A stretch of 64,000 nucleotides of DNA from Megascapheus bottae (taxonomy: Eukaryota > Chordata > Mammalia > Rodentia > Geomyidae): assembly GCA_024803745.1 (NCBI GenBank), contig JANJXV010000195.1, positions 620,001 to 684,000 of the forward strand, given 5' to 3'. Below the pieces are notes generated by a model. That model did no database searches, was not told the DNA's origin, and saw only the letters and a list, made by a program, of their open reading frames with translations. The stretch's first letter is position 1, and each line of letters opens with the position of its first letter. This document shows, one piece after another, positions 34,524 to 46,458 of the stretch. A program made the position numbers and the translations under genes.

Positions 34524-34691
34524 ATGTTGCTGTGCTGTTGCCAAAGGTCAGGAAACTCGAGTCTCAGGCATGAAAGTTGTGGATGTCTTACTCGAAGATG
34601 TACATGCTGGATCATTGCCAAGCCACAAATCCAGTATAACAGGCCTTTCTCTAGGAAGAAGGCCAGGAAAATCCAGGGCAACCAGATGAGG
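34524..34691 (+). pseudogene. possible first exon of a RalGDS-like (RGL4-like) gene
   Basis: The frame beginning MLLCCCQRSGNSS ends in a basic stretch (FSRKKARKIQGNQM) just before a donor-like GAG|GTATAT. A short cysteine-rich start followed by a basic segment is what I recall for predicted rodent RalGDS-like proteins, whose next exon opens the RasGEF N domain. Such an exon-like segment follows at 34889-35072. The assignment depends mainly on that neighbour. Confidence 0.35.
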
Positions 34692-34888
34692 TATATTACT
34701 GAGAAGAAACATATTTGACCCCATCATCCTCCCCACACACTACAACTTTCTTGTGTGCTTTCAAGTGTTATACTGAGATGACAGTTTGTGTCATTTTTAA
34801 TCTACTCTATTCCAATTCGTCTGTGTGAAGTGTGCTCCCATTTCTATGTTTGAAAGATCCATTGTTTTTGCCACCATAGTGTGAGGGT

Positions 34889-35072
34889 GAGTCGCTCAGA
34901 TTCTGAATGAGCTTTGTAACCTATGGATCCTGGAGGAAGGCCTGTTGGAGATGCTGCTGGTAAAGCTGATCCCTGCCTACCAGAAAGGTGATCTCTTTTA
35001 TATGGAAAATTTCCTGCACAATTTCAGACAGTGGAGGACAATGGAGCAGTTGCTAGATATTCTCTTGAAAAA
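34889..35072 (+). pseudogene. RasGEF N-domain exon, RalGDS/RGL family
   Basis: RalGDS-family proteins activate Ral GTPases; their RasGEF N domain precedes the catalytic CDC25 domain. Here one frame reads ILEEGLLEMLLVKLIPAYQ, then KGDLFYMENFLHNFR and MEQLLDILLKK. This follows the family layout of a LLE-x-L stretch, P-A-(Y/F)-Q/x-x-D-L-x-Y, F-L-x-x-(Y/F)-R and (Q/E)-(V/L)-L-D-x-L-(F/L)-K/R. It is followed at 35073 by a strong donor GTGAGTG in the family's usual place. Upstream of the exon core the frame hits stops (34888), and the expected upstream residues appear in a different frame. No further RGL exon was recognised downstream before copy B at 35545. It is probably a pseudogene fragment or one exon of a degraded family member. 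Confidence 0.6.
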
Positions 35073-36551
35073 GTGAGTGTTCCCTCTCCAAACCCAGGCT
35101 TGCTCAGCCCCTCCTTGCCGAGTCTTCAAACACTTGGCACCTCTCTGTGCCTGATTGGTTCACTGAGGTGTTCACAGGAGAGCTTAGCATGCCACAAGTG
35201 CACAAGCTGGCTACTTTATTAGGACTAGGCCACCATGCCATTTTGTTTCCCTCACAAGCTACTGGAGAATCAGCATTGTGCTTACTGAGAAGTTCAATTA
35301 CAGGCATGAGTGAGTGGCACCCAACTGCAGCCCTCACCTAGGTGAGGTTCTAGGAAATCCCATTTCCTAGTAGGAAATAACATTTCAGTAGCAATGGCAG
35401 AGGCCTGTGAAGTACTGGAGACAGAGGAAAGGCTGGGGGCTGAATCACTTCTGAGCCATCAAGGAAGGATTGTGTTAGCTTTGCCTGTTAGAACCTCAAA
35501 GCATTTACATTTTGGTGTGTAGTCCAGTTCTGCCACTTGATCCACTGTTGGCAGTGTTTAGGGGATCCGCAGATTCCGCCAAAAAGAGAGGCTTGAGGGG
35601 GTGAGGGAGAGGCTGGAGGAGAGGAGAGTTATGCTTGGCACCAATGGTATCACGGAAGAGGTTGTGAGAGGCTCTTGGGAGTCTGTGCTAGTGTCCTCTG
35701 TGTGCTGATGGTTATGGAAGGTGAGAGCAGAGCAATGAAACCCTGGTGGTTGTTACTTCCTCCTGTGCTGGAGAAAGACATGTTCCTTCTTCCAGTGGTG
35801 GCACTTCCGGTGTGACCCTCGGTGGCCTGACCTCAGCCCCCCTGTGACCCCTCTCTGCTCGTCATCAGGCCTAACACCCCCCTTCTTGCTGAGAGAAAGA
35901 CTTCTCTTGTGCTCTCTGACTAGTTAGGCCTCTCCAGCCTGGTATCACTCCAACACTGACATTTCACGTCTCGGCTGGCTTGCAAACCTGTCACGTCACA
36001 CTGACAGCCCTTCCCTGTGGCCCTTAGTGCCCAAGCATGTGCCACGGGGCCTCAGCCTGCTGACCCAGGCTCACCCTCAGTCAAGTTGTCACTGTACTGC
36101 CTCACCTGTCCACTAGATGTGGCCCTAGGGGCGTGGCCTATTATACACCAGTCATGAGTTTCAGAACTTGGGTCTTAGCATGCAGAAGCTAACACCTCTT
36201 GGGCCTCTGCTCACTCCTCCACCATCTCCCTCTCCCTGAGCTTGCAATTACCAGCCTGGCATCCAGTTTTCCCCAGGCATGATCACAAGCACATTTTAGC
36301 ACCTAACATCTCTGCAGCACACCGTAGATGTGAGCAGGACCCAACCCAAGGACAGCACCACTGGGACAGAGAGAGAGAGGTAGAGGCAGGGGGAGGAGAA
36401 AAGAGACAGTGACTTACTACTCTTGTGATAACCAAAGAAGCTTTAGCTTCATTTTGTTTCTTAGACTCACCTGGTCAGAGTCCCATTTCAGCCTCTGAGA
36501 GCTAGGCCTCTGGATGCAGCCCTTGCTGGCTGTTATATCAGTTCTTTTCAA

Positions 36552-36712
36552 GGTAAGTGCTCTACCACTTGAGCCACAGCACCAGTTCTCGGTTTCTGGT
36601 AGTTAACTGGAGATGATAATACACAGACTATCCTGCCTGTATGGGCTTTGAACTATGATCCTCAGTTCTCAGTTTCCTGAGATTACAGGTGGGAGCCACC
36701 AGCTCATACTTT
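36552..36712 (-). repeat. SINE, B1-like head with composite tail (copy B partner of 2950-3115)
   Basis: Same insertion as in copy A, read from CTACCACTTGAGCCACAGC to GATTACAGGTGGGAGCCAC on plus. Confidence 0.75.
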
Positions 36713-36871
36713 CTGGAGGAGGGGAGCCGTGAGCATTCCAGAAAGAAATGCAATTGGGAGTGGCAAGAAGGGAATCTACATGAATGGGTAAAAGCTCACG
36801 CTGTGGTGGGTGTGGAGCCTGTGGCCTGTGTACGCATCTGTGTGTGGGAAATTATTCATGTGTGAATATAT

Positions 36872-36884
36872 GGTGTGTGTGTGT

Positions 36885-36934
<50 letters not shown>
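36872..36934. repeat. (GT)n microsatellite
   Basis: About 60 bases of nearly pure GT with one TATG interruption, adjoining the ERV-A empty site. Confidence 0.95.
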
Positions 36935-36936
<2 letters not shown>

Positions 36937-37314
36937 GCCTGTGGGTGATACAACCAAAAGCCTGGATTTTAATCTGACAGCGACCCAGAGATGCATGATT
37001 TCTTGGAGAAAGCAATTACATTTATATTCAGCAGGATATTCCCAGCTGCCAAGGCAAAGTTGACTTGAGGGGCCAGACTGAGTTAGAGCAGGCTGCTGTC
37101 ATCACTGGAATGGGAGACACCAGCATGCCTTGCAGGTGCAGAGAAATGCATTCACTGAGTAAAAACAAAGAAACCCTGACTTCCTGAAAGAAAGGAAGGT
37201 GTCTTTGTCTGCTGTCCTAGCTGAGGTGACCAATGCCACCCTTCCTGAGAATTCATATTCACCACACAAGCTCTGCTATGCTGGGTTCTCAGTGTTTCCT
37301 CACAGGACTTTTTT

Positions 37315-37490
37315 TGTCAGTACTGGAGCTTGAAGTCAGGGCCTGGGCACTGTCTTTGGAAACTTTTTGCTCAAGGCTAGTGCTCAGCCACTTGAGGCAC
37401 AGCACCACTTCTGGCTTTTTCTGTCTATGTGGTTCAGAGGAATCAAACCCAGGCCTTTGTGCATGCTAGTTTAGGCCATTTTCCTGGTCC
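37315..37490 (-). repeat. SINE, ID-type head with composite tail (copy B partner of 14937-15110)
   Basis: Same insertion as in copy A, with GAATCAAACCCAGGCC as the box B region on plus. Confidence 0.75.
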
Positions 37491-37524
37491 CTCACAGGAT
37501 ATTTCTGTAGTCACTTCTTTTCTT

Positions 37525-37752
37525 TTTGTGGGTCACAGGCTTGAACTTGGCCTGAGCACTGTCCTGAGTTCTTCAGCTCAAGGCTACCACCCCACCCTTC
37601 AGCCAAGCCCCACTTCCCATTTTCAGAGTTTTATTGTTGATAAGAGTCTCAGGTACTTTTGTGCCTGGGCACAAGGCCTTGAACCTTGATCATCAGTTCT
37701 TAGCCGCTTGAATAGATAGGACGACAGGTGTGAGTCACCACGCCTGACTCTG
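37525..37752 (-). repeat. SINE, B1-like head with composite tail (copy B partner of 15133-15357)
   Basis: Same insertion as in copy A, ending GGTGTGAGTCACCACGCCTG on plus. Confidence 0.78.
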
Positions 37753-39139
37753 GCCATTTCTTCACCTAGCTTGCACCTCCCAGATCATTTCTGTGGATGG
37801 CCTTGCTCTTGAAGGCAGCCTCTTATTCTGAATTGACCTCACAAAGTACTGTTTCTAGTGTCAAACTTCCCCCTTGTGCGGGGGTCCAGGGCTCTGACCT
37901 AGGCCCATTCAGAAGGACAAATTAAGTGGATACAACTTTAGAAATATAAGCAGAACCACTCCACAGTGGGAAAGGCTGACAAGAGGATAGCTCGAGTGGT
38001 AGAATGCCCTGGGTTCAATTCCTAGTTGAATGTTAAAAAAAAGGTAATGATGGTGACACTTTGGATCAATATCTATAGCTTTGGGAGACAGAACTGAGGA
38101 GAGAAAAGGCCATCATAGCTGCAGAGGACATGGAGGCCACAGCTTCAAGATGACAGAGGTTTTAATCTGTTTGTATGTGGAAGGGAGAAACTAGAGGAGA
38201 ATGGAAATTTAGAGCTGAGAAAGGCCACTGTGTTGGGTGCACCTGTAGAAGGAAGAGCCTCTCTCTCCCCTTCCTGGAGGACAGGAACCAGGTGGGTGTC
38301 ACGTGATGGGAACCCATTCCATGGAATCCCTAGATTGCATTGTCTCTGTAAAAGGACCTTCAAAGATGTCAGGGAGGGGAGGGGGCATAACAGAGTGCCC
38401 TAGAGGTGGAATGAGGAGGGGAGCCTGGTGCCTGCTGGATGATACAGTAGGCTGACTGGCACTGGTAGAGGCAAGAGCCGAGCTGTGGCTACTCTTGTGG
38501 TGTCAGTTGGCCTGGGGCAGACAGCACAGCAGTCATCGGGCCTTGAGGGGGATTCGTTTCTCTGCTGGCTGAGAGACATGGAAGCCAGGAAGGCTGTCAG
38601 GAAGACAACAGACAGTTTTCTAATGACCTGGAAAGGCTCCAAGACCGGGGGGCTAGCACAGATATTCCAAGCAAAGCAGAGGTACAACTAGGAATCAGAA
38701 CCATCAATCTGAGCAGGGGGAATTAACTGAAGAAACAAGAGCCAGGATGCAGACCTTGGTCCTTATGGAGCAAATGGAGGTTAAGCCAAGACAGGATCCA
38801 AACTGCAGGACCCCCTGCTCCTCCCCACCTGGAATCCAACCAAAACCCTACACCAATCTCTCCCTGACAGACGGAGGGCATGATCAGTGATGCCGTCCCA
38901 GTGGAGAAGGACCGAGGGTTGGGCCGCCACAGACATCACACAGCCACTGCCCAGAACACAGGCTCCTTCCCCTGAACAGCCAGGCCTGGCTTCTCCACAC
39001 ACCCTTCAAGACAGGGGGCAGTGGGGCAGGCTGTGTGCAGCATGGCACAGGCAACCAGGACCCGTGACAGGAAGACAAGATGTGCTGGCAGCAGGAACAG
39101 CTCCGCTGGACTCCATCTGTCAGGACCATGGCCTGCTGT

Positions 39140-39400
39140 CCATCCTCCCCTCCAACCCTCCTCTTGTCTCCTCTCCTTCCCTCCCCTCCTGCTCTCCTTT
39201 CCTCTCCTCTTCTGCTCTCCTCTCTTCCTCTCCCCTCCACTCTCCACCTCTCTCCTCCTCTCCTCACCTTCTCTCCTCCCCTCTCCTCCCCTCCTCTCCT
39301 CTCCTGCTCTAATCCCCTTTCCTCACCTGCTCTCCTCTCCTGCTCTCCACCATGCTCTCCTCTCCTTTCCCTTCCCTGATGCCCTCTTCTCCCCTCCCTG
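39140..39400. repeat. TCTCC-rich polypyrimidine tract, copy B
   Basis: Shorter irregular counterpart of 16738-17225, lacking the ordered 34-bp units. Confidence 0.9.
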
Positions 39401-39664
39401 TGAAAGGGGTGGAGAGCCTGGAGGGTGGGTATGGATTCCTGCCCTAAATCTGCACTGGCCAGATCAGAGCCGCCTTCACACACCAGATTTTCACTCATTT
39501 TGGTCCTCCTCCATGTCTGTCAGGACTACAGAACTAGCCCTGGAATTCCTGGTGCCAGCTCTGCCCTGGAGCCCTGCCCTGCAGCCCCAGCAAGGGCTCC
39601 ACCCTGTCCCCCAATCCCCGCCCATCTGCTCCCTCCTCCACCAGTGGAGCTCCACCTTGGTGCC

Positions 39665-39760
39665 TCTTGCTGGGCTGTGGCTCAAGTAGTAGAACACCAG
39701 TCTTGGTGAAAATGCTTAGGGACAATGTGTAGGACCTGTGTACAAGCCCCACACAGACAG
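39665..39760 (+). repeat. SINE tail that founded the adjacent minisatellite
   Basis: GCTGTGGCTCAAGTAGTAGA, CTTAGGGACAATGT and GTACAAGCCCC form a readable host SINE tail that passes directly into the CACACAGACAGACA repeat units. Confidence 0.82.
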
Positions 39761-40203
39761 ACAGACACACACAAGGCCCTGTGACCAAGCAAAAGACACA
39801 CACACAATGTCATGTGTCCAAGCCACAGACACACAATGTCCTGCGTCCAAGCCGCAGACAGTCAGACACACACACAAGGCCCTTTGTCCAAGCCCCACAC
39901 AGACAGATACACACACACACAAGGCTCTGTGTCCAAGCCACACACAGGCAGACAGACAATGTCCTGCTTCCAAGCCCCACACAGAGACAGAGAGACAGAT
40001 ACACAATGTCCTGTGTCCAACCCCACAGAGACAGACACACACACAATGTCCTCTGTCCAAGCCCCAGACAGACAGACAATTTCCTGTGTCTAAGTCCCCT
40101 ACAGACAGACAGGCACACACAATGTCCTGTGTCCAAGCCCCACACAGATAGATAGACACAACGTCCTGTGTCCAAGCCCCGGACAAACAGACAGACAGAC
40201 AGA

Positions 40204-40236
<33 letters not shown>

Positions 40237-40285
40237 ACACACACAATGCACAATGTCTTGCATCCAAGTCCCACACAGACAGGCC
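39740..40285. repeat. minisatellite derived from a SINE tail, copy B
   Basis: Units of AATGTCCTGTGTCCAAGCC plus a CACACAGACAGACA spacer, differing in number and order from copy A (19677-20180). It ends in a (CA)n run at 40200-40245. Confidence 0.9.
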
Positions 40286-40802
40286 TGGAATCCCTGAAAG
40301 GCTGGGAGGTTCCTCCTCCCAGGTGACAGGGTGGCCTTTCACTAGAGTCCCCAACCTGAGAGAAGCATCCCCACCTCCCGGCCACTCATCAGAGCCCCTG
40401 TGTGTGGGGGAGCCCTGGGGACTCTGACAGGGGCTTTGGGACTCCAGAGGCTTCAGGAGCCGCAGTGCCCCAGGGCGGAGGCACCCTGGATTCACAAAGT
40501 GCTACCCTAACGCCTGTAACCTCAATTAATTCATGTTTCCTAACATTAACTTTACATAAAAATAGTTCACTGCACATCAAATCTCCCACTTAAAAGATAA
40601 GCTCTAATGACCTTGAGTATACGTGGATGTGTTCAAACATCATCACAAATGCCAATCACTTCTGTCACACCAGAAAAAAGCCTCGGGTTTAGCCCTCACC
40701 GCTACCCTCCCAGAATCTCCTTCTTTTGTGAATCTAACTATCATAGGTATTGAAGAAAGAAGTATTTTATAACTGGTGTATTTTATGGATGGATTCTCCC
40801 CC

Positions 40803-41038
40803 CTCAACCTTGTGGGGCTTGAACTCTGGTCCTGGACCTGGGTGTTCTCCCTGAGCTCTTCAGCTCAATGCTAACACTCAACGCTAACACTTGAGCCTCA
40901 GCACAACTACTAGTTTTCTCATGATTCACTAGAGATGAGTCTCACAGCCTCTCATACCTGGTCTGGCTTTGAACTTCAATTCTCAGATCTCAGCCTTCTG
41001 TGTAGGTAGGATTACAGGCGCAAGCCACGGCACCTGGC
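40803..41038 (-). repeat. SINE, B1-like head with composite tail (copy B partner of 20697-20940)
   Basis: Same insertion as in copy A, with GATTACAGGCGCAAGCCA on plus. Confidence 0.78.
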
Positions 41039-41571
41039 AGGATTCTTTCACTTAGCATCAGGTTTTTAAGTATTATGCTAGAGCTTTATTCAGAGTAGGG
41101 AGATCTGGGGGCCTTATATCTGGATAATGTTCCATTCTCAAAGTATTTTTAAAGTTCTATTGTGATTATTTTTCTTTCTGGTTTAGAAGCTAGTGTTTGA
41201 ACTCAGGGACTTGTGCTTGTTAAACAAGCACTGCCCATCTCTTTTGCCCATGTTTTTCAGATACAAGGTCTCATACTTTGCCTAGGGAAGGTTTTGGATT
41301 ACCACCCAGCCCCTATGCATGCAGCCCCACCTCTGTCCCCCATACAGCTGAGTCTCCAGGCACACATCACCTCACTCTGCTTGTTCTCTGACATAACATG
41401 TGATAAAAGTTTGGCCTAGGCTGTTCTTGAACTGCGGTCCTACTACTTCTGCTTTCCAAGTGCTGGAATTTCAGGCATGAGCCCCTGTTTCTGATTCCTG
41501 TTGTGATTTTTTTATTTGCTATTTTTTTTCAGTTCCAGGACCAAAAAAACTAAAAACATTAGGTTTCAGAG

Positions 41572-41768
41572 ATAGACCTGGTGGTTCACACCTATAATCC
41601 TAGCACGAGGAGGCTGAGATCTGAGGATTGTGGTTTAAAGCCAGACAGGAAAAGAAAGTATGTGAGTATCTCCAATTAACCAGTAGAAAACAGAAAGTGT
41701 AGCTCAAAGTGATACAGCAAAAGAGCTCAGGGATACCCAAGAGTTCAAGCCCCGGACCCACAAAGAGA
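41572..41768 (+). repeat. SINE, B1-like head with composite tail (copy B partner of 21476-21683)
   Basis: Same insertion as in copy A, with CACACCTATAATCCTAGCAC and GAGTTCAAGCCCCGG. Confidence 0.78.
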
Positions 41769-42394
41769 AAAGCATTTCAGCCTCTCCCTAGTATCTGGGG
41801 CTACAGACATGAGCCACCAGTGCAGCCCTAAGGAAGCTCTGATGAACAAATGCCCCTCCTTGCTGTCCTGAACACTGACTCATCTGTAATGTCCTCTGCC
41901 CTCTATAGCAATCTTCACTTAACTCTATCTTGTATCTTGGAATGGTTATCCAGCATTCTTTTGGTTCCAATTACATAGAATGTATTTTGTTCTATTTTAC
42001 ATCAATCCATGTGTGAATTTGGGACTAAAACATATGCCCCATTCACTGGGTCATGAGTGATTTTTGTGGGGGATGGTTCTTTAGTTGGTTTTATTTTTTC
42101 ATTGTGCCTTTTGATTGGAAACTTTAATCCACATAAAGGAAAAGAGGACAGAAAAAAAAAGAAAAAAACTCATGTCTGTCCTTTTGTTTTATTTTGTTTT
42201 TTGGTGGTGATGCTGTGCCCAGCCCCTAATCTTGCCAAGCAGATATTTTGGCAGGTGAACCATGCCCAACCTTGTATGTTTTATGTCTTATTTATTTCTC
42301 AGTTTCTCCTTTATTGTCCCCTTTTTTTGGCTTATTTAATTCTGACTTCCTCTATAGACTTCTACAGAGACTTCTAATTTTCCTGTTGTTTTTG

Positions 42395-42605
42395 GCCAGT
42401 CCTGGGGCTTGAACTCAGGGCCGGGGAACTCTCCTTGGACAGGTTTTGCTCAAGGCTAGCACTCTGCCACTTAGCCACAGCACTACCTCTGGTTTTTTCT
42501 GTGTATGTGATTCTGAGGAATGGAACCCAGAGCTTTTCATGTGCTAATCAAGCACTCTACCACTCTGCCTCCTCCCAGCCCCATTATCAGCCCAGCGCTC
42601 TACCG
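42395..42605 (-). repeat. SINE, ID-type head with composite tail
   Basis: Minus-strand copy: GGGGCTTGAACTCAGGGCC tail, GAATGGAACCCAGAGC box region, ID head end near CAAGCACTCTACCACTCTGC. Confidence 0.78.
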
Positions 42606-42639
42606 ATAGGCCCCTCTCCGGCCCTAGTGAGGTAGCACT

Positions 42640-42778
42640 GAGCCACACTCCCTTGCATTTCCTGGTGGTTAATTGGAGATAACAGTCTCACAACTTTCCT
42701 GTACCTGCTGGCTTTAACCGTGATCCTCAGGGCTTAGCCTCCTAAGTAGCGTGGATTGTAGGAATAAGCCACCATTAT
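42640..42778 (-). repeat. SINE, B1-like head part
   Basis: Minus strand: GGTTAATTGGAGATAACAG middle part, then CTCCTAAGTAGCGTGGATTG head. Confidence 0.7.
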
Positions 42779-42944
42779 TTTTAATGTTTTTGTCTGTTTG
42801 TGGCAGGATTTCACCATGCAGGTCAGGTTGGCCTCAGCCGCCCACAGGAGGGTTATACAGCCTACACCCACTCGGTGCCACATAAGATCCCTTGTGCATC
42901 ATTCATCATTTCTTTCCTGCTTTCAGGATTCTATGTCAGGCCTG

Positions 42945-43138
42945 GTGCCAGGGGCTTACACTTGTTATTCTGAAATCTGAGATCTGAGAATTGAAGTTTA
43001 AAGCTAAGCTAGGCAGATACATCTCTAAGACAAATTTCCAATTAACCAGCAAAAAGCTGGAAGTAGAAAGTGCCACTGTGGCTCAAAGTGGTAGAGCAGG
43101 GCTAGCCTAGAGCAAAAGACTCAGAGATGCCAGGAATG
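42945..43138 (+). repeat. SINE, B1-like head with composite tail
   Basis: Contains TGAAATCTGAGATCTGAGAA and the tail GCTCAAAGTGGTAGAGC. Confidence 0.72.
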
Positions 43139-43149
43139 GGGGTGGGGGG

Positions 43150-43390
43150 GAGGATCACACCTGTAATCCTAGCTATTCAGAAGGGGGGGTGTCACACCTG
43201 TAGTCCTAGATATTCAGGAAGTTGGGATCACAGTATTTTAGTTCATACTAAACTGGGCACAAAAGTCCAGGGCTTTTAGCTCCAATTAACCACCAAAAAA
43301 CCAGATTGGTGCTGTGGCTCAAAGTGGTAGGGCACTTAGGGACAGCACCCAGACCCTGAGTTCAAGCCCCATGACCAAAACAAAACAAAA
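43150..43390 (+). repeat. SINE, B1-like head with composite tail, with a partial tandem head
   Basis: Two head starts, CACACCTGTAATCCTAGCTA (43158) and CACACCTGTAGTCCTAGAT (43193), precede one tail ending GAGTTCAAGCCCCATGACC. Confidence 0.75.
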
Positions 43391-43537
43391 TCAAAAAAGC
43401 TGGAAATGCAGATATGGTTCGAGGGATAAATGCCAGACTTGAGCATAAGTCCCAGAACTGGCCCTCCCAAAAGAAAGAAAAGTGTAATAAAAAGTACAAG
43501 CAAAGATTTTCATATGCATGTATAAAAATAGAGTAAT

Positions 43538-43715
43538 AGGGCTGGGAGTTTGGCCTGGGGACTGTGGTTCAAAGGTAGCCCGGGTACTAAAGAACATGAG
43601 ACTTATCTCCAATTAACCACTGGAAAAAAGGAAGTGGGGCTGTGGTTCAAGAGGAAGGTAGGGCAGTAACCTAGAGATGAAGAGCTCAGGGACCAGGCAA
43701 TGACTGACGAAACCA
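43538..43715 (+). repeat. SINE, mosaic of ID-type start and B1-type body
   Basis: Starts GGGCTGGGAGTTTGGCCTGG, typical of the ID-type head. It then passes into GGACTGTGGTTCAAAGGTAG of the B1-type body and the common tail, so it looks like a hybrid of the two forms. Confidence 0.65.
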
Positions 43716-43897
43716 AAAAAAGGAAGGAAAAATAGAGAAAGAAAGAAAAAAGCACTCTTCGTTTCCAAGTTCTGTGAAGAAACTTAGAAGTTGGTAGTAG
43801 TTTTAGGCCATTTCTTTTCTCAGTCTGGTGATAAAGATTTGTGGCTAACAATCATTGATTTTGCTAAGCTTGATATCTATCTTTGTTGTTGTTTTGG

Positions 43898-44030
43898 TGG
43901 GTCCTGGAGCTTGAATTTGGCCTGGGCCCTGTTCCTAAACTCTTCAGCTCAAGGTACCACTCTCCCTTGAACCAATCCCCATTTTTGAGTAGCTAAGATT
44001 ATAGGCAAGAGCCAAATTACCCAGCTTGAA
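43898..44030 (-). repeat. SINE, decayed
   Basis: Minus-strand copy from GTCCTGGAGCTTGAATTTGG to GATTATAGGCAAGAGCCA. Confidence 0.68.
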
Positions 44031-44084
44031 ATTACTGTTTTTTTCTTAGTGCAAGCAGTTTAAGCACTAACCAGGCTCCGTGGG

Positions 44085-44305
44085 CATGGCGGCTCTCGCC
44101 TATAATCCTAGTTGCTCAGGAGGCTGAGATCTGTGGATGGAGAGCCAACGCTAGCCCGGGCACAAAAGCATCTGAGACTCTTGTCTCCAATTAACCTCTA
44201 GAAAGTGGGCTTGGCTCAAAGGAAGGACAGGGTGGTAGTCTTGAGCTGTAGATCTCAGGGATAGCGTCCAGGGCAAGTTCAAGTCCCAAGACCCACAAAA
44301 AAAAA
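44085..44305 (+). repeat. SINE, B1-like head with composite tail
   Basis: Head GGCATGGCGGCTCTCGCCTA and GCTCAGGAGGCTGAGATCTG, tail CAAGTTCAAGTCCCAAGACC plus A run. Confidence 0.85.
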
Positions 44306-46094
44306 AGAATTTTAAGCACCAGTACCCTACCCCAAATTCCAGGCTTAGCATGTGCCTGTTTTTAAAAACTATCATCAGTTACAAAGTAGCATTGAAGCCA
44401 AATTATAACACAGAGACAAATTTTTTAACTCTCTTTTAAAGTTTCCCAAGGAGCAATTTTCAGAAATGCCAATCACATCACCCACATCAGCTTTCCATTG
44501 TCAGTTTGCAAGGAAAAGAGGCAGGATGAAGTTGGTTCACTCCATCCATCTACTATGTTTGGGTGAAGCATCTTCATGACAGCTTACTTATTCTCTTCCA
44601 CCATGCATGGACTGCTCCTATGTTTTCCCTGTCCCTTTCTCTTGATACCTAAATACCCAAGGGGTTTTAGACATAACAAACCTTCTGAAATTAATAGTAC
44701 TTTACAGTTAAATTTCTAATAATTTTCCCCAAGTTTTAGCCAAGGCAGAGATAAACCAAATGCCCCAATGCCTTTTTTTCTGAGCCAATAACCACAGCTT
44801 TGTGCCTTAAAATACCAGATCTCAATTTGAAAATTAAAAAGATCCTTAAGAAAGAGGAAGAAAGATGGCGCTGAGGCAATAGGGACGCTGCCTAGCTCTC
44901 TCTCACAAAAACAGAGAACCAGGGAGTCCCACGAGCCAACTACCTTAAGAAATCCACAACAACAAACTCAAAAAGCAACGGAAAAGGACTCAAACTGGAA
45001 AAGAAATCCAGATAAAGCTTGCATCCAACTTTCTCAAAGAATTCGGAACGCGAGGACCCCTCCCCCAACTCTCTCCGCCGGCTCCAAGCTGCGTTTCTTG
45101 TTTCAAATGGCCATTGGTAAACATCTAGTCATGGAGGGGCATGCCTTAATTTCATTACTTAGGAAGCTGAAACCAAAGCAGGGTAAATTCAAAGACATAT
45201 TGCTTAAAGGAAAATTCCATCTCAGAATACCAGAAAGATATATAGGACCTGACAATATCAGGCTTGGCAGCTACTTTCTCCATCTTCTGTGGCTACAAAG
45301 AGAAGCGTAAGACTCCCTAAGAAGAAACAGTAGGCCCCAAAAGATTTATCCAAACAACTGAATACGGGCTGCGTTTGCTGATTGCTGGGTCAATAGAGAA
45401 TCACCCAAGGCCACTCTTAATAGTTGGGTGTCTGACACTTCCTCATTTCAGGAAGGGAAATTTCAAAATCATCAATCCTAGAATTTATAATAAAGTCAGT
45501 GAGCACTTAAGACATTGTCAACTAATACATGAAGTCACTAGCCTGTGACATTTGGTACTTGAAGTTATTAATGATCCACAGTTATCAGATACCTAGTTGA
45601 AGTCCCCTTTAAGGCCGGAGTGGGAGGAAAAGAACCACAAGTTTAGCTTTTAAAACACATGACAGCATAAAACACCCAGGAAGTTAATTCAGTAGATTCA
45701 AAATAGGATCCAGAAGCCTATAATTTCTCAACATCCCAGCTTATTCTACTATGCAAACAGACCTAGTTTCTCTTAGGTTTAAGAGTTTGTACTTCTGGGT
45801 GTTCTCAGCTACTTATCATAAGCTAAAGAGGCATCTTGTGGTTGGCACAGGGCACAGTGGTCAGATCAAAGTTTCACATGCGGCTGAGCTCTATCTGGAA
45901 GGCCAGGGGCGAGCTCCAAATGATGGTATATCCACTCCTGCAAATTGTAGACCTGGCCAGCCATTGAGAGGCTGCGTGTATTTGTAGATGAACTCACATC
46001 ATGGTCCAGCCCCATGATACGCTGCATACTCTTGGGTGCTCAGATGCCCACATTCTTTGTTACCTTCTTATAGTCAGGGAGGACTGTGATACGT

Positions 46095-46222
46095 TCCTCT
46101 CCAATTAACTACAAAAAAAGCCAGAAATAGAACTGTGACTCGAGTGGTAGAATGCTAACTTTGGGCACAAACCAAAGGAATAGATGACAGGCATTGAGTT
46201 CAAGCCCTAGGACAGGCACAGA
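46095..46222 (+). repeat. SINE tail fragment
   Basis: CTCTCCAATTAACTAC through GAGTTCAAGCCCTAGGAC. Confidence 0.7.
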
Positions 46223-46235
46223 AAAGAGAGGAAGA

Positions 46236-46458
46236 GCTAGGCATGGTTGCTCATGCCTGTAATCCTAGCTGCTCAGGAGGCTGAGATCTGAGGATCAAAA
46301 TTCAAAGCCACCCAGGGCACAAAAGGCCCTGAGATTCTTATCTCCAATTAACCTCTGCAAAAAGAAGAAGTGGGGTTTGCCTCAGGGTAGGGTGGTAGCC
46401 TTGAGCTGAAGAGCTCAGGGACAGCGCCCAGTCTGTTTAAGCCCCAGGACCCACAAAA
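46236..46458 (+). repeat. SINE, B1-like head with composite tail
   Basis: One of the best-preserved copies: GCTAGGCATGGTTGCTCATG, CCTGTAATCCTAGCTGCTC, GAGCTGAAGAGCTCAGGGAC. Confidence 0.88.

Larger units (their letters stand above)
35545..41815 (+). repeat. segmental duplication copy B (uninterrupted by ERVs)
   Basis: Counterpart of 1980-21723, in direct orientation about 33.5 kb downstream at its left end. It contains the pre-insertion site of ERV-A (GGCCTG at 36936-36941 between the GT repeat and GTGGGTGATACAACC). It lacks the solo LTR and the CTC minisatellite. Its right end diverges from copy A immediately after GAGCC at 41815, where copy A enters the zinc-finger pseudogene. Confidence 0.92.

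Noticed and set aside
39716..40495. 259-codon minus-strand frame rich in Cys/Val/Leu
   Set aside because: Same minisatellite effect as in copy A.
44862..45110. Possible L1 5' UTR start
   Set aside because: AAGATGGCGCTGAGG is suggestive but no L1 ORF1 or further UTR similarity follows, so it was not called.
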